A DNA stretch of 64,000 bases from Benincasa hispida (taxonomy: Eukaryota; Streptophyta; Magnoliopsida; Cucurbitales; Cucurbitaceae), in assembly GCF_009727055.1 (NCBI RefSeq), contig NC_052350.1, positions 14,163,705 through 14,227,704 of the forward strand, given 5' to 3'. The notes below the pieces were generated by a model, which was not told where the DNA came from, made no database searches, and was given only the letters and a program-made list of their open reading frames with translations. Numbering within the stretch: position 1 is the first letter of the stretch; each line of letters begins with the position of its first letter. The translations under genes were made by a program, and so were the position numbers. Shown here one piece after another: positions 12,985 through 25,520 of the stretch.

Positions 12985-13400
12985 TTTTAAAATGTTTAAT
13001 TTATTGTTATGTTTAAAAAGTTGCTTTTCATAAACCTTAATATTTTTAGTTTAATACAAAATTATTGTTATGTTTAAAAATAATTATAAAAAGTTTAATT
13101 TATTGTTATGTTTAAAAATAGTTTTAAAAAAATTAATTTATTGTTATGTTTAAAAATAGTTTTTTTAGTATTAATTTTGAAAAAATAATTTAGCTATAGT
13201 TTTAAAAAGTTTAATTTATTATTATGTCTAAAAATAGTTATGAAAAGTTAATTTGTTGTTAGGTTTAAAAATAGTTTTAAAAAATTTAATTTATTGTTAT
13301 GTTTAAAAATAGTTTTAAAAATTTTAATTTATTGTTATGTTTTAAAAATTTTAATTTATTGTTATGTTTAAAGATTGTTTTAAGAAGTTTAATTTATTGT
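12985..13400 (+). repeat. AT-rich short tandem repeats upstream of transposase A
   Basis: About ten degenerate copies with a period near 38 bp of the phrase 'tttaatttattgttatgttt' followed by 'aaaaatagttt'. A matching array in reverse complement precedes the transposase of element B (55440-56320). Its position directly before the transposase start suggests a promoter or transposase-binding region, but that is inference. Confidence 0.7.
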
Positions 13401-13528
13401 TATGTTTTATTGTAATTTTTTAAATATATTTCTTATTGTAATTTTTATTGTAATTTTTTTTTTCTTAAGTTTGATAATTAGTAGAACAATTAGTAATGTA
13501 TTATTTGTCTTTTTTTTCTTTTTAGAAA

Positions 13529-15321
13529 ATGGCGGACAAATGTTTGGGATTTATGTTGTTTACAAATGGTAATATAATTGATGGTATTGATGGAGTTGAC
13601 TATGACCAACCACCAAGTAAGAATTTTAGCATAAATGTGAACAGTAGAATTGTATTTGAACAATTCATTGAAATGGTTGGGATGTCACTTAGTGTAGATA
13701 TGGGAACAAATCAATTAGAAATAATATATAGACATTCTAACCTCGAACCATCTGGATCGTTTATGTCATTCCCTATTCCGAATGCACAAGCTATGAACTT
13801 GATATTCTCAATCGCGATGTCACTGCCGAATTTAGTGCATCTGTATGTAAATATAAATAGGATAGGGTTGGATATAAACTTGAATGCACCATTTAGTCAG
13901 TTTGAAGATCCAACTCAATGTATTGATCCTGATCCGGAGTCAGTTGCATCGCCATGTGATAATGAAGATATGGCGGCTAACAATCAGTATAGAGATTTCA
14001 GAACAGAAAAGGACGATGAATTTAAAAAGTTGGATTTCGATGGTCGTGAACATAAGTTACCTTTAGATACATTCAACAATTTGGATATGAATGAACTAGA
14101 TAACATTAAAGAACATGACCCAATTGTAGCCCCTATGGACGTTGACAATACTCAGTTGTATGAAGAAATGATTTGTCAAGATAAAGAAATGCTATAACAC
14201 GCGGTCAAATATTTTGCTATTAAATATCATGCACCATATGAGGTTGTGGAATCAACACTAACGATTTGGACAATTCGGTGTAAAAAGTGGGAAGAAGGTT
14301 GCAAATGGAGACTTCGTGCAATAAAGAAAAAATCGCATGGTTTGTTCGAGATCACTAAGTATGATGAGCAACATATATGTTTTTATTTAAAACTGAGTCA
14401 AAGTCATGTGCAATTGGATTCATCAATGATTGCACTAGAGTTTTGTGGTGCCTTTAGAGAAAAACCATCTATCAGCGTGGCACAACTACAGTCTCAAATC
14501 AAAGTTTAGATATCATGTTCCTTAGGGTATGGGAGGGAAAAAGTAAAGCGTTGGCTAAAGTGTTCAGTGATTGGGATGAGTCTTACAAATTGTTACCTAG
14601 GTGGTTGTATATGGTTAAGCAGACCAATCTCAAAACATGTGTAGAGTGAAGAGTGAAAGAACCGCTTACTGAAGGTCGTGTTATCCTAACTTCTGTATTT
14701 TGGGCATTTGGTCCTTGTATAGAAGTTTTTAATAAATGTCTGTCGATAATTCAGATAGATGGTACCACTTGTATGACAAATTTTGAGGAAAATTGCTTAT
14801 TGCTACATCAGTTGACTCAAATGGACATCTAGTAAGCATGAAGTACAATCATACGATCTATATGAATGTGTGTTTCATATGAAGATCGGATGTCATAGTC
14901 TCAATTCTAAAGGAGGAAATGTTCAAATATTGAGGCTAAATAGGTCCGAGCGGTACTGTTCATGTAACAAGTGACAAGCGTTCGATATTCCATGCTCGCA
15001 TTTATGACAGTTTGCTCACATTTTAACATGAATTACGAAGACTTTATTGAGGACTACTATAAATTGTCAACATATGCTGAATGTTACTCTCCTCAATTTT
15101 AACCTGTACCGCATAAATATTACTGGATCACACACCCTAATATGTCTGTCTTACATGTTGATCCATCGATGTTGAGAAAACCTAGTAGACCAAAAAGTTC
15201 ATGTTATAACGAGATGGATTGGACAGAACCAGTCACTCGACAAGAATGTGGATTTTGTAATCAGATAGGCCATAATCGAAGAAAATGTCATTTGTTACTA
15301 AGACGGGCTCCAAACAATTAG
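13529..15321 (+). pseudogene. MuDR-type (Mutator-like) transposase, broken
   Basis: Cut-and-paste transposase of the MULE superfamily. It starts MADKCLGFMLF and is open for 222 codons. A TAA at 14195 interrupts it where element B has CAA (Gln), and the same frame then continues to 14509 through the MuDR N-terminal zinc-binding DNA-binding domain (pattern RCKKWEEGCKWRLRAI...LFEITKY). After further stops comes the start of the DDE catalytic domain (IQIDGTT, near 14745-14775), with the first Asp still present. About 680 bp, judged against element B, is then missing at about 14825, removing the middle of the catalytic domain. What follows is a degenerate SWIM zinc finger (YCSCNK...DIPCSHL, near 14950-15010) and a C-terminal CCHC knuckle (CGFCNQIGHNRRKC, near 15247-15288). 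Clearly non-functional. The family call is secure from domain order. Confidence 0.85.
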
Positions 15322-15698
15322 GGATTGAGAAATAAATATTTTTTTCATGTATATTTAACTAAGTGTAGATGATACAGTATATTCAATTTTTTATTATAAT
15401 TTATAAAGTTGTACATTATTCTTTTAATTGAGAAATAAATATATTTAATTAAGTGTAGATACTTTTATTTATTATAATTTATAAAGTTGTACATTATTTT
15501 TTTAATTAAGTTGTACATTATTTAATTGAGAAATAAATAATTTTTTTTATCATGTATATTTAATTAAATGTAGATGATACTTTTATTGTATATTCAGATC
15601 ATGTTGATTCATTAGTTAATAAAGTTGTACATTATTCTTCTAATTGAGAAGTAAATATTTTTTTTAATCGAGAAATAAATATTTTTTTCTTTCATATC
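15322..15698. repeat. AT-rich spacer between transposase and PMD gene in element A
   Basis: Degenerate direct repeats of 'aaagttgtacattatt', 'ttgagaaataaat' and 'tcatgtatatttaa.taa'. The equivalent spacer in element B (52575-52975) carries the same phrases in reverse complement. No coding potential. It probably contains the 3' end of the transposase transcript and the promoter of the PMD gene. Confidence 0.6.
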
Positions 15699-17750
15699 AT
15701 GGCTTTAAACCCAGAACCTATTGATCCCGATGTTTTGTACGACCAGTCCATTCATCGATCATCTGATGTATGGCAAGATCGTACTACTGGAGAAATATCT
15801 TACAGGCATCGAGAGGCAGTTGTCCAGCCACACTATCCCACTCCACCCTCGAATACTACTGCTACTCTACACATCTGGATTCTATGGGTTTATCAGATTG
15901 AGATTTATTCAGTTGGACTGGCATCAGATCACAGCCTTGGTCAAGAGATGAAGGTCTGAGACGCATACATTTCATATGTCTGTTAGAGAGTGCATTATCA
16001 CTCTACGAGACATAGAAGTGTTGTTGGGTTACCTGTTGACGGTGAGCCGGACACCGGAATGATGTATGATGACTGGTTACAAGTTTGTCAACTGTACCTC
16101 GGTGTGACCCCACCTGCCGACAAAATTAAAGGATCGATGTTAAATTTGATATGGTTAGAGACACAATTCTGCGAGCTCGCAGATGATGCAGATGAGGAAA
16201 CCGTCATAAGATATGCGAGAGCATATATACTAAAAATGATGGGTGGAAGTCTGTTTTCCGACAAATCAAGTCATTTTGTTCACTTGATGTTCTTGCCACT
16301 ATTAGCTAACCTCTATGATGTATTCGTGGGGTGGAGCATATTTTTCATGGTTGTATAGACAACTATGCAAAGCAACAAGACCTGAGGTTTGTGAGATAGT
16401 TGGGTCTCTCATACTTTTGTAACTATGGGCTTGGGAGCAATTTCCAACAATGGCTCCATAGCTACAACATGTAAATGATGCTCAGTTAGCTGGACAAGCC
16501 TACAGTTCTCGATATATTTTAATTCAATTTAATTTTTATATGACTAGTTAATTTAGAATCTAAATTATCAATTTAAAATTTTAGGTGGAGAGACAAATTT
16601 TATGTGACTAGGACAGCCACACATGTAGTCAGATACATGTTTGACCTACTTCAACCTGATCAGGTACATTAACACTGAACCAAATTGATTATTTTATACA
16701 CATTTTTATTGTATTTATCTTTAATGTTTTCTAATATAATATTTTGTGTTTCAGGTTATTTGGGAGCCCTACAAAATTATTATGCACACTTTGCACAATT
16801 TATGTACGAATGTTCAAAACATATGGCGGACGATGAGTCCTTTCATATGTTTTCACCTTGGTGAATGACATCTTCCGATAGGGTGATGAGACAATTCGGT
16901 TTTCAGCAGGATGTCTCATCGCCTTGTACTACTGAACTCCTACTGCATGATATTGACTTAAGTACTGGAGATTGGTCTAAAAAAGTTGTACATCTGGTAG
17001 TGTGATATTGGAGATTGGTCTAAAAAAGTTGCACATTTGGTAGTGTGATGGCATTATCGTGCAAGGTTTATTGCAATGGGGGTTTCTATTGAACAGTTTA
17101 ACATGGATGTCATTCAAGACTAAATTCATTGGTATAATAATATCACAAGGTGCTACGTCACTCGTCCGGGAGGAGATGTGGGTCATCGGGTAAATGAATG
17201 AATATTATATAATTTAAATTTATTTTAAATATTATCTAATGGTTTTATAATTCACAAAGATCGAACAACAGTAGACTCCGTGATGTTATAAATGAGTCGA
17301 ATCAGATTCTTGCTATATGTAGTGACAACCAGAGTCATATGGAGGAGATACATTATATGTACAATATACCTATTGTTCCTCCACCAGCTCTTAGACGTAG
17401 AGGACCTGTACGGAAAGAGGATGAGTTTGATGAGGTTGCCCACAATGTGGAAGATTTTCCCCATGTGATGCAGACGTATAGTCAAACTGATTATATTAGT
17501 TCGATGATGATGATACCAGCATTTGGTTCAGAACATTATGACTCAGAGGTTGGTCCTTCGTCTTCATACGTGCATGGACATGGTCGGGGTCATGGAAAGT
17601 ATAATGAATATTTGTATTATGAAGCGTCTGCAGATGTATCAGAGCAACCTTAAGTTCGAAGTCGACGACGACAACCAGCTTGAAATTGATGCGTCCGCCT
17701 TGTGGGACACATTGATTTTTATAATTATTTTTTTAATGAGATATTTTAAT
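15699..17750 (+). pseudogene. Plant mobile domain (MAIN-like / PP7-long-form-like) gene, broken
   Basis: Starts MALNPEPIDPDVLYDQSIHR and follows the family pattern through GLPVDGEPDTGM, a DDWLQVCQLYLGVTPP block, an IKGSMLNL block and RYARAYILKMMGGSLFSDKS (to about 16320). Frameshifts separate these blocks. Family introns can still be seen: an acceptor 'aaaattttag' before the segment reading WRDKFYVTRTATH (about 16585), and an intron between about 16663 and 16755 before VIWEPYKIIMHTL. The C-terminus is a Ser/Gly/His-rich tail (GPSSSYVHGHGRGHGK) followed by an Arg-rich stretch. PMD proteins such as MAIN and MAIL1 act in the nucleus in meristem maintenance and transposon silencing, and PMDs also occur inside transposons. 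Here it lies downstream of a MULE transposase in the same orientation. Not functional as it stands. Confidence 0.8.
16966..17051 (+). repeat. 43-bp tandem duplication inside the PMD pseudogene
   Basis: Two adjacent copies (16966-17008 and 17009-17051) of a unit beginning 'tggagattggtctaaaaaag' and ending 'gtagtgtgata/g'. They differ at two or three positions. Because 43 is not a multiple of three, the duplication shifts the PMD reading frame. Element B has a single copy at the equivalent place (about 51246-51290). Confidence 0.8.
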
Positions 17751-17770
17751 TTACACTTTATTATTTTTAT

Positions 17771-17812
17771 GATATATATATATATATATAATATATATAT
17801 ATATAGAAGAAG
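17771..17812. repeat. TA microsatellite
   Basis: Run of alternating TA/AT near the 3' end of Mutator-like element A. Confidence 0.9.
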
Positions 17813-17915
17813 TTAAGTTAAGATGGTTTAAAAAATAATAAAATATTGTAAAGTGGAATATACTAAATAATAACATAATGGAAAATTTAAAAAAATAGCA
17901 TTGTTGAAAATAATA

Positions 17916-18682
17916 AAATAATGCCAACAATTGTATTATCGAACTCGTCATTCTAAAATTATAAACAAATTCTATAAGTAAATTGCTTTTAAATCCAATC
18001 AAGTTTTAACAATTTTAATAATGTACCCAAGATTATTCTTTTGCAACGATACTATATCAAGACATTCTTGATTAAATACTATCTCTAGAATAACTCATAT
18101 TCCGATAGTCATTTAGGTACCACTTTTGGTCAGAAATTATAAACACTTAATAATTCTGTAAGTGTAACCCTCCATTTTCAGACGTCAGAGGTCAGCCCCA
18201 ACTATGCTACCGTAATGGAGAGTTAAGGTTGAGAATGGACCTAAGAAATCTTATCCATCTCTGGAGCTTGAGTTGTTCCGAATCTTATGTTACAACCCTC
18301 CATGTGGATAGTTGTCGTTAAACGACTAACAAAGGGTCGCTTAAAGCTAACCAGCAGGTGCAACATAGGAATCTCACGGTCCAAACTAACGAAAGAGACC
18401 GCAGGATATGTTGACACATTTCCTTCACCCACTTACTATGAACTACTTCCCCCCTTTACCTTGTTATTGACTCATATATTCGCTTTCCGTATGGAGGTCA
18501 CTCCTAGGGTGACATGAAGTGTCATATGAATCTCACGGTGTAAACTATGTGGAGACGTGGCAGTTAAAATCGTATACTTGATTTCTGTTCGAATAACTTC
18601 CCCTTATTCACCAAAATCTAGATTTAAGCTAAAAAAAATACTTTCCGTATGGAGGTCACTCCCAGGGTGACATGAAGTACCG
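17916..18682. repeat. Repeat-derived noncoding DNA
   Basis: No gene. It contains a duplicated phrase 'tttccgtatggaggtcactc', 'agggtgacatgaagt' at 18484-18520 and again at 18642-18678, and two copies of 'atctcacggt..aaacta'. It adjoins the truncated LTR at 18683-19408 and may be another part of that retroelement. Confidence 0.4.
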
Positions 18683-19408
18683 CTTAAGTCCCCACTGATC
18701 CCCTAATGAACAATTATTTTGTGATCCAATTAACAAAACCGAGTCCCTCTCGGGCCAGTGAGAGGGCGGGACCCCTTGTTCAAGACCCAGACTCAGCACT
18801 TAAGGGAACAACCTCTCTACTATCCCTATAAGTAGGTAGAAGTGAATTTCATCTTGCACCCCTATGACCCTAACTATTTATCCAGTCTAACTCTTGAAAT
18901 TGGAGGTTATTGAGTCGGCGCTATTAAGCCAACCCTCACCTATGCAAATCTAAGGATAACTTCAAATAAACAGGAGTTCATAGTTAGCTCAACGCTTTGA
19001 AATAGTCAGTCTTAAATAGTAAACAACGTTATAAAATAAGAGTGACTAATTTCGTGGTCCGATCTTGTACAAACCCTTTTGCACAATGACACCCCCACTC
19101 CTCATGTCCCAACATGAGCGAATTAGGATCACTTCGTTTGTAACAACTACAGAGCAGACCGCATCCAATAGTGTTACCAAAATAAGGTACCCAACCTTAT
19201 TCATATACTATAGATCATTTTGACTATTTACTCGAACCTAATCCCCTTTATGTCTCCACATAAAGTTTTAGTACTCATCCAATAGTCAAGGGACTTTCGG
19301 GTTTATTAGATTTCTATTAAGCAAAACATCTATTCAATAACAATTTATTGAATTTTCAAAATAAGTTCTAATGTTTACATACCATGAGTTTTAGGACATA
19401 AAACGCAA
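18683..19408 (-). repeat. Truncated LTR related to the solo LTR at 6324-8140
   Basis: Runs parallel to 7373-8140: 'gatcccctaa.gaacaatt', 'ccctctcgggcca.tgagag', 'cttgttcaagacccaga', 'cctcatgtcccaacatga', 'tatgtctccacataaagtt', ending at 'ggacataaaacgcaaca', where the intact copy reads ...acccaaca. The first 1 kb of the intact LTR is missing, so it is 5'- or 3'-truncated depending on orientation. No coding region. Confidence 0.7.
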
Positions 19409-19574
19409 CATAAAGTATATTGTAAGATTGTTGTTTATATAAATAAAAGTATTTGTTAATATTAAGTGCAATATTTATACATAAAAATTTGTAAAAATAT
19501 ATTTTTATTTAATTGAACTCACATATCAAATGTGTGTTATTTGGAAAAGTATGTATGAAAAAAAAATTATCAGG

Positions 19575-19725
19575 GTCAGGGATGGGGGGGAGGGGGAGGG
19601 GTGCGGAGATACCCGTCTCTGCCTCGTCCCCAATCGAAGACCCGATTAAAATCTCCGATTTGACCCCATACCCGATCAAATCGGGGATTCCCCGCCCCAA
19701 TCGCGGGGACCCGACCCTGTAGAGA
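19575..19725. repeat. GC-rich low-complexity repeat
   Basis: Interspersed GGGG and CCCC blocks ('gatggggggg', 'gacccgattaaaatc', 'atcggggattccccgc', 'cgcggggacccgacc') that stand out from the surrounding AT-rich DNA. Both strands are open across it only because of composition. I read it as a low-complexity dispersed repeat, not a gene. Confidence 0.55.
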
Positions 19726-20519
19726 TTTTTGCCAACCTATGTGTGTAGCTGAATGATATGTAACAAACATTTATTTATATTTAAAAAATATATATATAAT
19801 GAAGATTTTTTTTAACACTTTTTTTTTTTTTTGTGTAAGAAATAGTGAAAATTTGAAATTTGTTATCTGGTGATGATCCAAATTTGAAAGAATTGAAAGT
19901 GAAATTGTTGAAAATATGGTGGCATTCGATTAGTTGCTTAGATGCTAGGGGAAATTCAATTAAAAATATTCATGCCAAAGTAAAAATATAGAGCAACAAC
20001 ATAAAGAAAAATAAAACGATTGAGATGATGATGAAATTTGTAGAGAAAAATTAGGAATCAAAAGTTTTGATTTCTCTTTGATTTCCTACTTAATTTAACT
20101 CCTATTCTTGCCAGAAATGTAGTGGGTTAGTTGTTGTTTGTTACAAAAAAAAATGAAAAAATGAAAAAAAAAAACTCTAAAAGATAAAAGATAAAATTAG
20201 AAATGTAATGGGTTAATTGTTGTTCGATAAAAACAAAAAAATAATAAAAAAATCTAAAAGAAAAAAGAAAAAAATTATAATCCATATTTTATTGGACACG
20301 AAGATAGGTAGAATTATTGAATAGAAAATTTCAAAACAAAAATAGTCATCATAAAACCAAATTATTTAGACTTAAAAAAACTGCACCAGATATTAGAGAT
20401 ATGAACTCAACTTTGTACCCAAAACACAGACACATGAACTCAAACCAAGTAATTTTACATCTCAAACACAGGCATATGAACTTTAGATATCATATATCAA
20501 TCCAACATTCCAAAGAGCC

Positions 20520-20940
20520 CCATATTAGGGGTGGCCATTCAAACCATAAAAACCGAATCATTTCTAAAAATCGAATCGAAAACTCAGTGAAACCGAAAAA
20601 TCGGGTTCGGTCGGATTTGAAAAAATTTTGAAACCGAATTAATTCGGTTCGGTTCGGTTTCAATTTTGAAAACCGAATTTGAAACTGAACTGAACCATTT
20701 TTAACTAATATATATAAAATAAAAGAGTAAAACCGAATCGTTTTTAATTTAAAAAATAAAATCGAATTTAAAACCGAACCGAATCAAACCGTTTTTTAAT
20801 TAAAAAATATAACATATTTTTTAAAATATCAAAACCGAATTTAAAACCAAATCGAATTGTAATCAGTTCGATTCGATTTTACATATGAAAAAATTCGATT
20901 TAGTTCGGTTCGACCACTAAACCGAACCGTTTCTCCAATC
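20520..20940. repeat. AACCGA/TCGGTT quasi-palindromic repeat
   Basis: Dense array of 'aaaccgaa', 'ttcggttcggtt', 'aaaaccgaattt' and variants. The motif is its own near-complement, so the whole region can pair with itself. Arrays like this are common between plant genes and often belong to small DNA transposons. No coding function. Confidence 0.7.
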
Positions 20941-21689
20941 CCATATAATATTAATTACATCGGAATTGAAAAGGGAAAAGGATAACGTAAAACGATTATA
21001 TATGTATATAAAAAAAATAGGGGGCCGTTTTTTCACGTCAATCGTCTGTGGCTTACAATTTCATTCCCATTTAACATTCTCAAATGCATGAAAGAATTAA
21101 TTGCCTTTCCTTTCTTCAAATTGACTTTCATTAAAATCATTTTCCGCTTATTCTTTGTTTATTAATTATAAAATTAAAAAAAATGGAAAGAAAGAAAAAT
21201 ATATCACCACGTTTGAAATTATGTTATTTTCACACGAGCGTCGAAATAAAGCCTAAGGGCCGTCCAGTAGCATCATCTCGTATTTAAATTAAATATTATT
21301 TTTATTTTTATTTTTTAACTTTTTTTTAATTGAAGATAAGGAATTTGAATCACATAACTCGGGGTTATTAATACACTCGAATGTCAACTAAATTATACTC
21401 GATTCGATTTATTTTCAACGTCGAAAAAGTTAACTTCGACTTCCTTAATTTCAATAAAGAGAAATGGTTGTCTATTATCTCACTTTTAGTTTGCTGCTTA
21501 TCACAGTAAATAAACAAATAAAAACTTTGGTTCATTTTTTTTTACAATTTCAAAATAGTTGTTTTGATTACTAAATTTAGGGCTATGTTATAAAAAATTT
21601 AGTGATTTATCAAAGTTTGTGCTGAAGTTTTAATATAAAGCAAATAAGATTAAAAAAAAAAAAAAAAGTTGTTTACGAGGTTGAGTTGA

Positions 21690-22120
21690 TTACTATAGTA
21701 TGTGACATTTAAATTTTGTTTAAATTTGATCTCTAAATTTCAAGAGTTATATTTTTAATCTTAATTTTTCACTAAATACTAATTTTTTTAATTTAGTATT
21801 AATATATGCTAATAAATTTAAAAAAATTAAATGAGTTATAATTAATTAAGTTTCACTATTTCATCACTTTCAAAATTAAATTTAAAATTTTACTTCATAA
21901 TTGCTTTAAATTAATTAATAGATATTGACGTTAATGTTTGAAAGTAATTATTTAATGAAAAATGAAGTTAAAAATGTTAAATCTTAAAATGTAAAGGCCA
22001 AATTCAAACAAAATTCAAATATTAACGATCAAATTGTAATATTTTGAAATTTATGTATTAGATTAAAATCAAATTCAAAACTTAATAACTAAAGATATAA
22101 CATTCTAAAAGTCAAAGACG
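21690..22120. repeat. Palindromic AT-rich repeat, MITE-like, copy 1
   Basis: The left arm carries 'tttgatctctaaatttcaag' and 'tttttaatcttaatttttc'. The right arm carries the reverse complement in degenerate form ('aaaaatgttaaatcttaaaa', 'ccaaattcaaacaaaattca'). The middle is AT-only. Related palindromes occur at 25085-25520 and 57690-58260. Confidence 0.5.
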
Positions 22121-24667
22121 AAATAAAAATTAGACCTGAAACATAGGTATTATACATATATTTTTCCTCTGACATTTTGTCGTTTCTAATGTGAAGTGAA
22201 TTTTAATTAATTAGAAGTCGAGCGAAATATAAATATATGAATATTTTTTTTAAAGAAAACGTTTCAAAATCATAACATTACAAAAATGTAAAATATACTT
22301 TTATTTGAATTATTGAGATTTGGAATTAATATTTATTTGATGCAAGAAGGATACTTTTTACGGATTAATTGGATAAATAGTATAGTTTTAAAAACAAATT
22401 AGGAAAAAGGGTGTTTTTGAAACTATTTAAGAGAAATGTTTTTTTCTTTTTATTGAAATGCGTCTCTTACCTCCAACGTGAGAAATGTGTCATCAGTACG
22501 TGAAATTTGAAAAATGTGTCATCAATACATTTAAAAAGATTGAATGAATGGAAACTAACGTAATAAAACCAACGTTAATTGATTACATGACAAAAATATA
22601 TTAATTTAATGCTCTGTTTTGGGTGATTTGGACACTAACATGGCAAAATGAGCTGAATCTTCTCCTAGCGAACATTGATACACCGTGGTTACTGCTCCAC
22701 AGGAAAATTTCTAAATTCTTTAAAGTGTAAAGTATTTTTGGACTTTTTTATTATAGATTTTTCTATTTATAAAATTTTTTATTAATATTTTTTTAGATTT
22801 TACACTTTTAACATCGATTTTTAATTAAATATTCATTTTTAGTCATAACATCAATATCTATAAGAAATTGAAAAAACATTTATTTATCTCATAACCTTTA
22901 TGAGTTATATCAATTAAAATCATTAACTAATAATTATATCCATTTAGATCATAAATTTATTTATAAGTATATGAATTTATATCATTCATTATCTTCTGTT
23001 TAGATAAATATCGTTTGAGACTTTCATGAGTGAATCAATTTAGACTCTCGATCATTATTTTTTTTAAAAATTGTCTATGCATAATTGCTAATCGACTATT
23101 TTTTTATTATTTTTTTCAAATTTGCAAATATTTATAGATATGTTTTACAAGTTTCAAATAGCTGAAAGAAGTATATTGTTTTAGACAAATTACTTGAAAA
23201 ATAGTGAATTCTATTTTGATTATTTTTATAAATATTTCAAATTTTATTATCTTTTATATATTTACTTAGATGATTTTCGAATGGTTTATTAAATTTTGAA
23301 TTTAATGTAACTTAATACAAATAATATACATCAATGCATTTAAAATTTTGTTTAGAGAAAAGTTAAATTTTAGACTTAGTCCGTTAATTTTAAATTTTGT
23401 GTCCAATAGATATCTAACTTTTAGAAAATGTCTAACAAGATTCTAAAGTTTTTAAAATTTGACAATGTTAATATATTCATCGACTTTCAATTATGTATTT
23501 CTCTGTTAGTATTCAATAGATCTCATACATATTCAGAAAAATAAAATAAAATAAAAATAACAATTTAATTAGAATAGAATTTAGTTATTGTTTTTTTAAT
23601 TTTGTATCTAATAGATTTGTAGATTATAAATAATCTCAAATAACTAGAGGACCTTGTAGAATAAGATTAAATTAAATTTTAATTTATTTTAATATGCCTA
23701 ACACTTATTTAATATACAAAATCAAAAGTTCAAAAATTTATTAAATATGAAATTAAAAATTCAAACATCTATGCTTCAATAATTTTTAAAGTTTAAAAAT
23801 AATATAAATACAAATCTAAAAGTAAATGACTAAATTTGTAATTTAACTTCATATGAACTCGTGTCCTCGTGACATAAATTTATGAATGTGCACTGCAAGT
23901 AAGAATGGATGTATGGTCAATTTTCAAAGACATTCTCCATTAAAGGTCTAAATCGATATTCTTATGATAATTTAGAAGTTTAGTGGATACATTTTTTAGT
24001 TTCACACTATGATTTTTCTAATAAAATTTGAAAGAGCGTATATAAATTGATATAAGATAAATTATTTTAAATGATAAAACTGTTGAAGATATTTAAAAAT
24101 AATAGCAAAATATCACAGTTTATTTGCGATAGACTATGATAAATCACGATTAACTATTATCCATGTTATGATACAAATAATAGTCTATCGCGGTTTATCG
24201 CCGATAGACAATGTTTTACTACATTTGTAAATATTTTAGTTCATTTTCTTATATTTGAAAACAATTATTGGTATAATTACAAAAATTTCAAAGTTTCAAT
24301 TGATTTGACTATTAGTTCAAAATTTTAATTTATACAACCTCAAAAATTTATGGACATAATTTGGTTTTTTTAAAAAAATAGGAAATAAAAAAAATTAAAA
24401 AATAAGAGAAAAACTGTGTCATTTAAAAGAACTTTTTTCAAGTGAAATTAAAGAACCTAAAAAAAATAATTTCATTTAAACGTTGAGACATGGCAGAAAA
24501 AAAAGAGAGAAATTAACCCTTTTTTTAAATATTATTTTAGTCATTATATCTCTGTTTAATTTTAGTATCTATACCTATACTTTCAATAAATCTTGCAAGT
24601 TTATTTTTTATTTTAAAATTATTTTGTTATTCAATAACATTTTTACTACAATTTTCATATCCACATT

Positions 24668-24670
<3 letters not shown>

Positions 24671-24702
<32 letters not shown>

Positions 24703-24705
24703 TAA
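24671..24705. repeat. ATT microsatellite
   Basis: About twelve uninterrupted ATT units. Confidence 0.95.
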
Positions 24706-25084
24706 TCAATTTTAATAAAAATTAAATTGAGAGATTAAATTTAAGATTGATCGAATGTAAGGAGATTAAAATTAGATATTGAAAAGTGTGTAAATTAAAA
24801 TTAAACGAGCTAACCTTTTTATTTAGAAAATGGAAAATAATAAGTAAATCAATAAATAAAGCACAAAAGCAATTAAAGAGAGAAAAAGAAGATGGAGAAA
24901 GAGGAATATGAGGTAAGCACGAGAAAATGACGGTGACGTAAGCTGATGATGTAATAATTAGAAATGAGCTGGATTCTATTTTCATTTTTATGCCTTTAAT
25001 TCTCCTTGTCCCCTTTCTTTCCCATATATTTTTCAAAGCTACCAAAAGCAATTAGATGGTTGTTAAGGATATACATTTTTTAAT

Positions 25085-25520
25085 ATTTATTTTTCTATAG
25101 ATTTTGAATCTAATTTCTAGATAGAGTTACATTTTTACCAATAGATTCCAAAATAATTTTTTATTTGATCTCTATATTTTAAAATATTGTATTTTTACCT
25201 TTGAATTTTATGTCCAGTATTTATTTGCGGTTGATTTTTTTTTTTAATTTAAAATAATTATGATACAAAAATTTTAATTAATTTTAATAGTAATAAAAAT
25301 TAATTAAATCTAATATATATAATTAAACTAATTAATCGACATTAATATAGAGAACTAAAAGTGAATATTTAAAAAATGTAGAAAATAAATATATAAATTT
25401 TGAAACATATGGATCAAATGGAATCAATGTTTAATACTTAAGGGTAATATTGTAACATTAGACGAAATAAAAATGAAACTAAAAAATTAAGGTAAAAATG
25501 TAATATTTTGAAAATGTACT
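25085..25520. repeat. Palindromic AT-rich repeat, MITE-like, copy 2
   Basis: Left arm 'tttatttgatctctatattt' with 'attgtatttttacctttgaa'. Right arm 'gaaactaaaaaattaaggta' with 'aaaatgtaatattttgaaaa'. Same architecture as the copies at 21690-22120 and 57690-58260. No gene inside. Confidence 0.5.

Larger units (their letters stand above)
12180..17915 (+). mobile_element. Mutator-like element A carrying transposase and PMD gene
   Basis: Boundaries are approximate and rest on comparison with element B. From 5' to 3' it holds palindromic GTCGAG motifs (12240-12410), an AT-rich repeat array (12985-13400), a MuDR-type transposase pseudogene (13529-15321), an AT-rich spacer (15322-15698) and a plant mobile domain pseudogene (15699-17750). 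The 3' tail 'gagatattttaatttacac' followed by a TA run matches the tail of element B at about 50500-50680. Element B has the same order on the other strand. I could not identify terminal inverted repeats or a target duplication, so it may be a MULE without long TIRs or its ends may be eroded. Both genes are broken, so it is not autonomous. Confidence 0.7.

Noticed and set aside
19509..19770. Overlapping open frames on both strands rich in Pro, Gly and Arg
   Set aside because: They result from the GC-rich low-complexity repeat, which lacks stop codons by composition. No domain or splice context.
24483..25051. 80- and 109-codon open frames
   Set aside because: Low-complexity (poly-Tyr from the ATT run; Ser/Phe/Leu-rich), no conserved motif, no splice signals that extend them.
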